Below are positions 63,740-64,000 of a DNA stretch of 64,000 nt, piece after piece; the first letter of the stretch is position 1, and each line of letters opens with the position of its first letter. This stretch comes from Conexibacter sp. SYSU D00693 (GTDB taxonomy: Bacteria > Actinomycetota > Thermoleophilia > Solirubrobacterales > Solirubrobacteraceae). Below the pieces are notes generated by a model. The model had not been told where the DNA came from. It did not search any database and saw only the letters and a program-made list of their open reading frames with translations. Location: assembly GCF_017084525.1 (NCBI RefSeq), contig NZ_CP070950.1:1426001-1490000 (forward strand), read 5' to 3'. Both the position numbers and the translations under genes were made by a program.

Positions 63740-64000
63740 GCCATCAGCCGCGGCGTCCACCCCGCCGCGGCCACGGCCTGCAGGACCGCCTCGGCGTGGT
63801 CGCGGCCGCGGGTCTCGAGGACGAGCTGGACCGCGGTCTCGCGGACGTGGAGGTCGAGGCCCTCGCGCAGGTGCTGGACGTCGACGAGGTTCGCGCCCTG
63901 CTGGGCGACGCAGTCGAGGAGCCCGACGAGGCCGCCGGGGCGGTCCGGGACCCGGACGAGGACGACGAGGCGGCGGCCGGCCTCGGTCTCGTGGCGGCGG
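63736..64000 (-). CDS. ilvA: Threonine ammonia-lyase, C-terminal ACT domain (5' part outside window)
   Basis: Only the last 87 or so residues are in the window. They form an ACT domain with RLVVLVRVPDRPGGLVGLL, QQGANLVDVQHLREGLDLH and VRETAVQLVLETRG, the wording of the C-terminal regulatory domain of threonine ammonia-lyase (threonine to 2-oxobutyrate, first step of isoleucine synthesis or threonine breakdown). The ACT domain normally binds an amino acid effector. The stop (63738-63736) overlaps the synthetase stop by CTAG. The catalytic part must be checked outside the window. Confidence 0.82.
   Translation of the reverse strand, partial: RRHETEAGRRLVVLVRVPDRPGGLVGLLDCVAQQGANLVDVQHLREGLDLHVRETAVQLVLETRGRDHAEAVLQAVAAAGWTPRLMA

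Noticed and set aside
1-64000. tRNA or rRNA genes
   Set aside because: I looked for T-loop-like GGTTCGAATCC strings and rRNA-conserved blocks and saw none that were convincing.

Overview
The window is 64 kb of very GC-rich, gene-dense chromosome. The best taxonomic fit is an actinobacterium of class Thermoleophilia, order Solirubrobacterales. The support is the fused CofG-CofH protein FbiC and other coenzyme F420 genes, a SigB/SigF-type sigma factor, a large NAD-glutamate dehydrogenase, and a collagen-like protein whose N-terminus (SYANVMATVAVFVALGGSSYAA) I recognise from that order. This is a judgement from family knowledge, not a database result. I see no rRNA, tRNA, phage, plasmid, CRISPR or intact transposon.

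Layout. 1-5545 holds F420 synthesis (npdG-cofD-cofC as an overlapping operon, plus fbiC) and greA. 5592-7735 is a fur-katA operon. 7822-13524 is metal handling: an orphan NMT1-type binding protein, a two-domain multicopper oxidase coupled to a ZIP transporter, and mntR-mntH. 13575-22246 has ygfZ, a DEDD exonuclease/GIY-YIG fusion, a MarR-MFS operon, corA, crotonyl-CoA carboxylase/reductase (ccr) and a vsr remnant. 22247-28513 has tandem 54-bp repeats, a ClpE-like unfoldase, PadR, a chemoreceptor, a sigma factor and clpS. 28537-33234 has a metallo-hydrolase, ethylmalonyl-CoA mutase (ecm), the collagen-like protein and meaB. 33231-39807 has secreted proteins, an F420 oxidoreductase, moaA, a PilZ protein and mobA. 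39825-48434 has the giant glutamate dehydrogenase, small regulators and transporters, and GTP-PEP carboxykinase. 48602-55857 has a MaoC hydratase, a DUF559 gene bracketed by palindromes, a malyl-CoA lyase, and sucC-sucD-ferredoxin-fpg. 55890-60647 is c-di-GMP signalling and cell wall. 60652-64000 has an acyl-CoA dehydrogenase, an acyl-CoA synthetase and the 3' end of threonine ammonia-lyase.

How the genes fit together. Candidates for five ethylmalonyl-CoA pathway enzymes (ccr, ecm, methylsuccinyl-CoA dehydrogenase, mesaconyl-CoA hydratase, beta-methylmalyl-CoA lyase), the Ecm GTPase chaperone meaB, sucCD and PEP carboxykinase are scattered along 42 kb. Together they suggest acetyl-CoA assimilation and gluconeogenesis. 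A near-identical palindromic operator sits on the -10 box of both mntR and the oxidase-ZIP operon, so these probably form one metal regulon.

Genome architecture is the most striking feature. Twenty genes have a TANNNT box 6-10 nt before the start codon, which implies leaderless transcripts. In three divergent pairs the whole 23-27 bp intergenic region is one ANNNTANNNT box whose two -10 elements share the central TA. Five convergent pairs overlap by exactly CTAG. Several repeat families (54-bp tandem units around GGGGTCTGACCCC, a 23-bp palindrome spanning two stop codons, 49-bp palindromes bracketing a DUF559 gene) look like REP-type elements.
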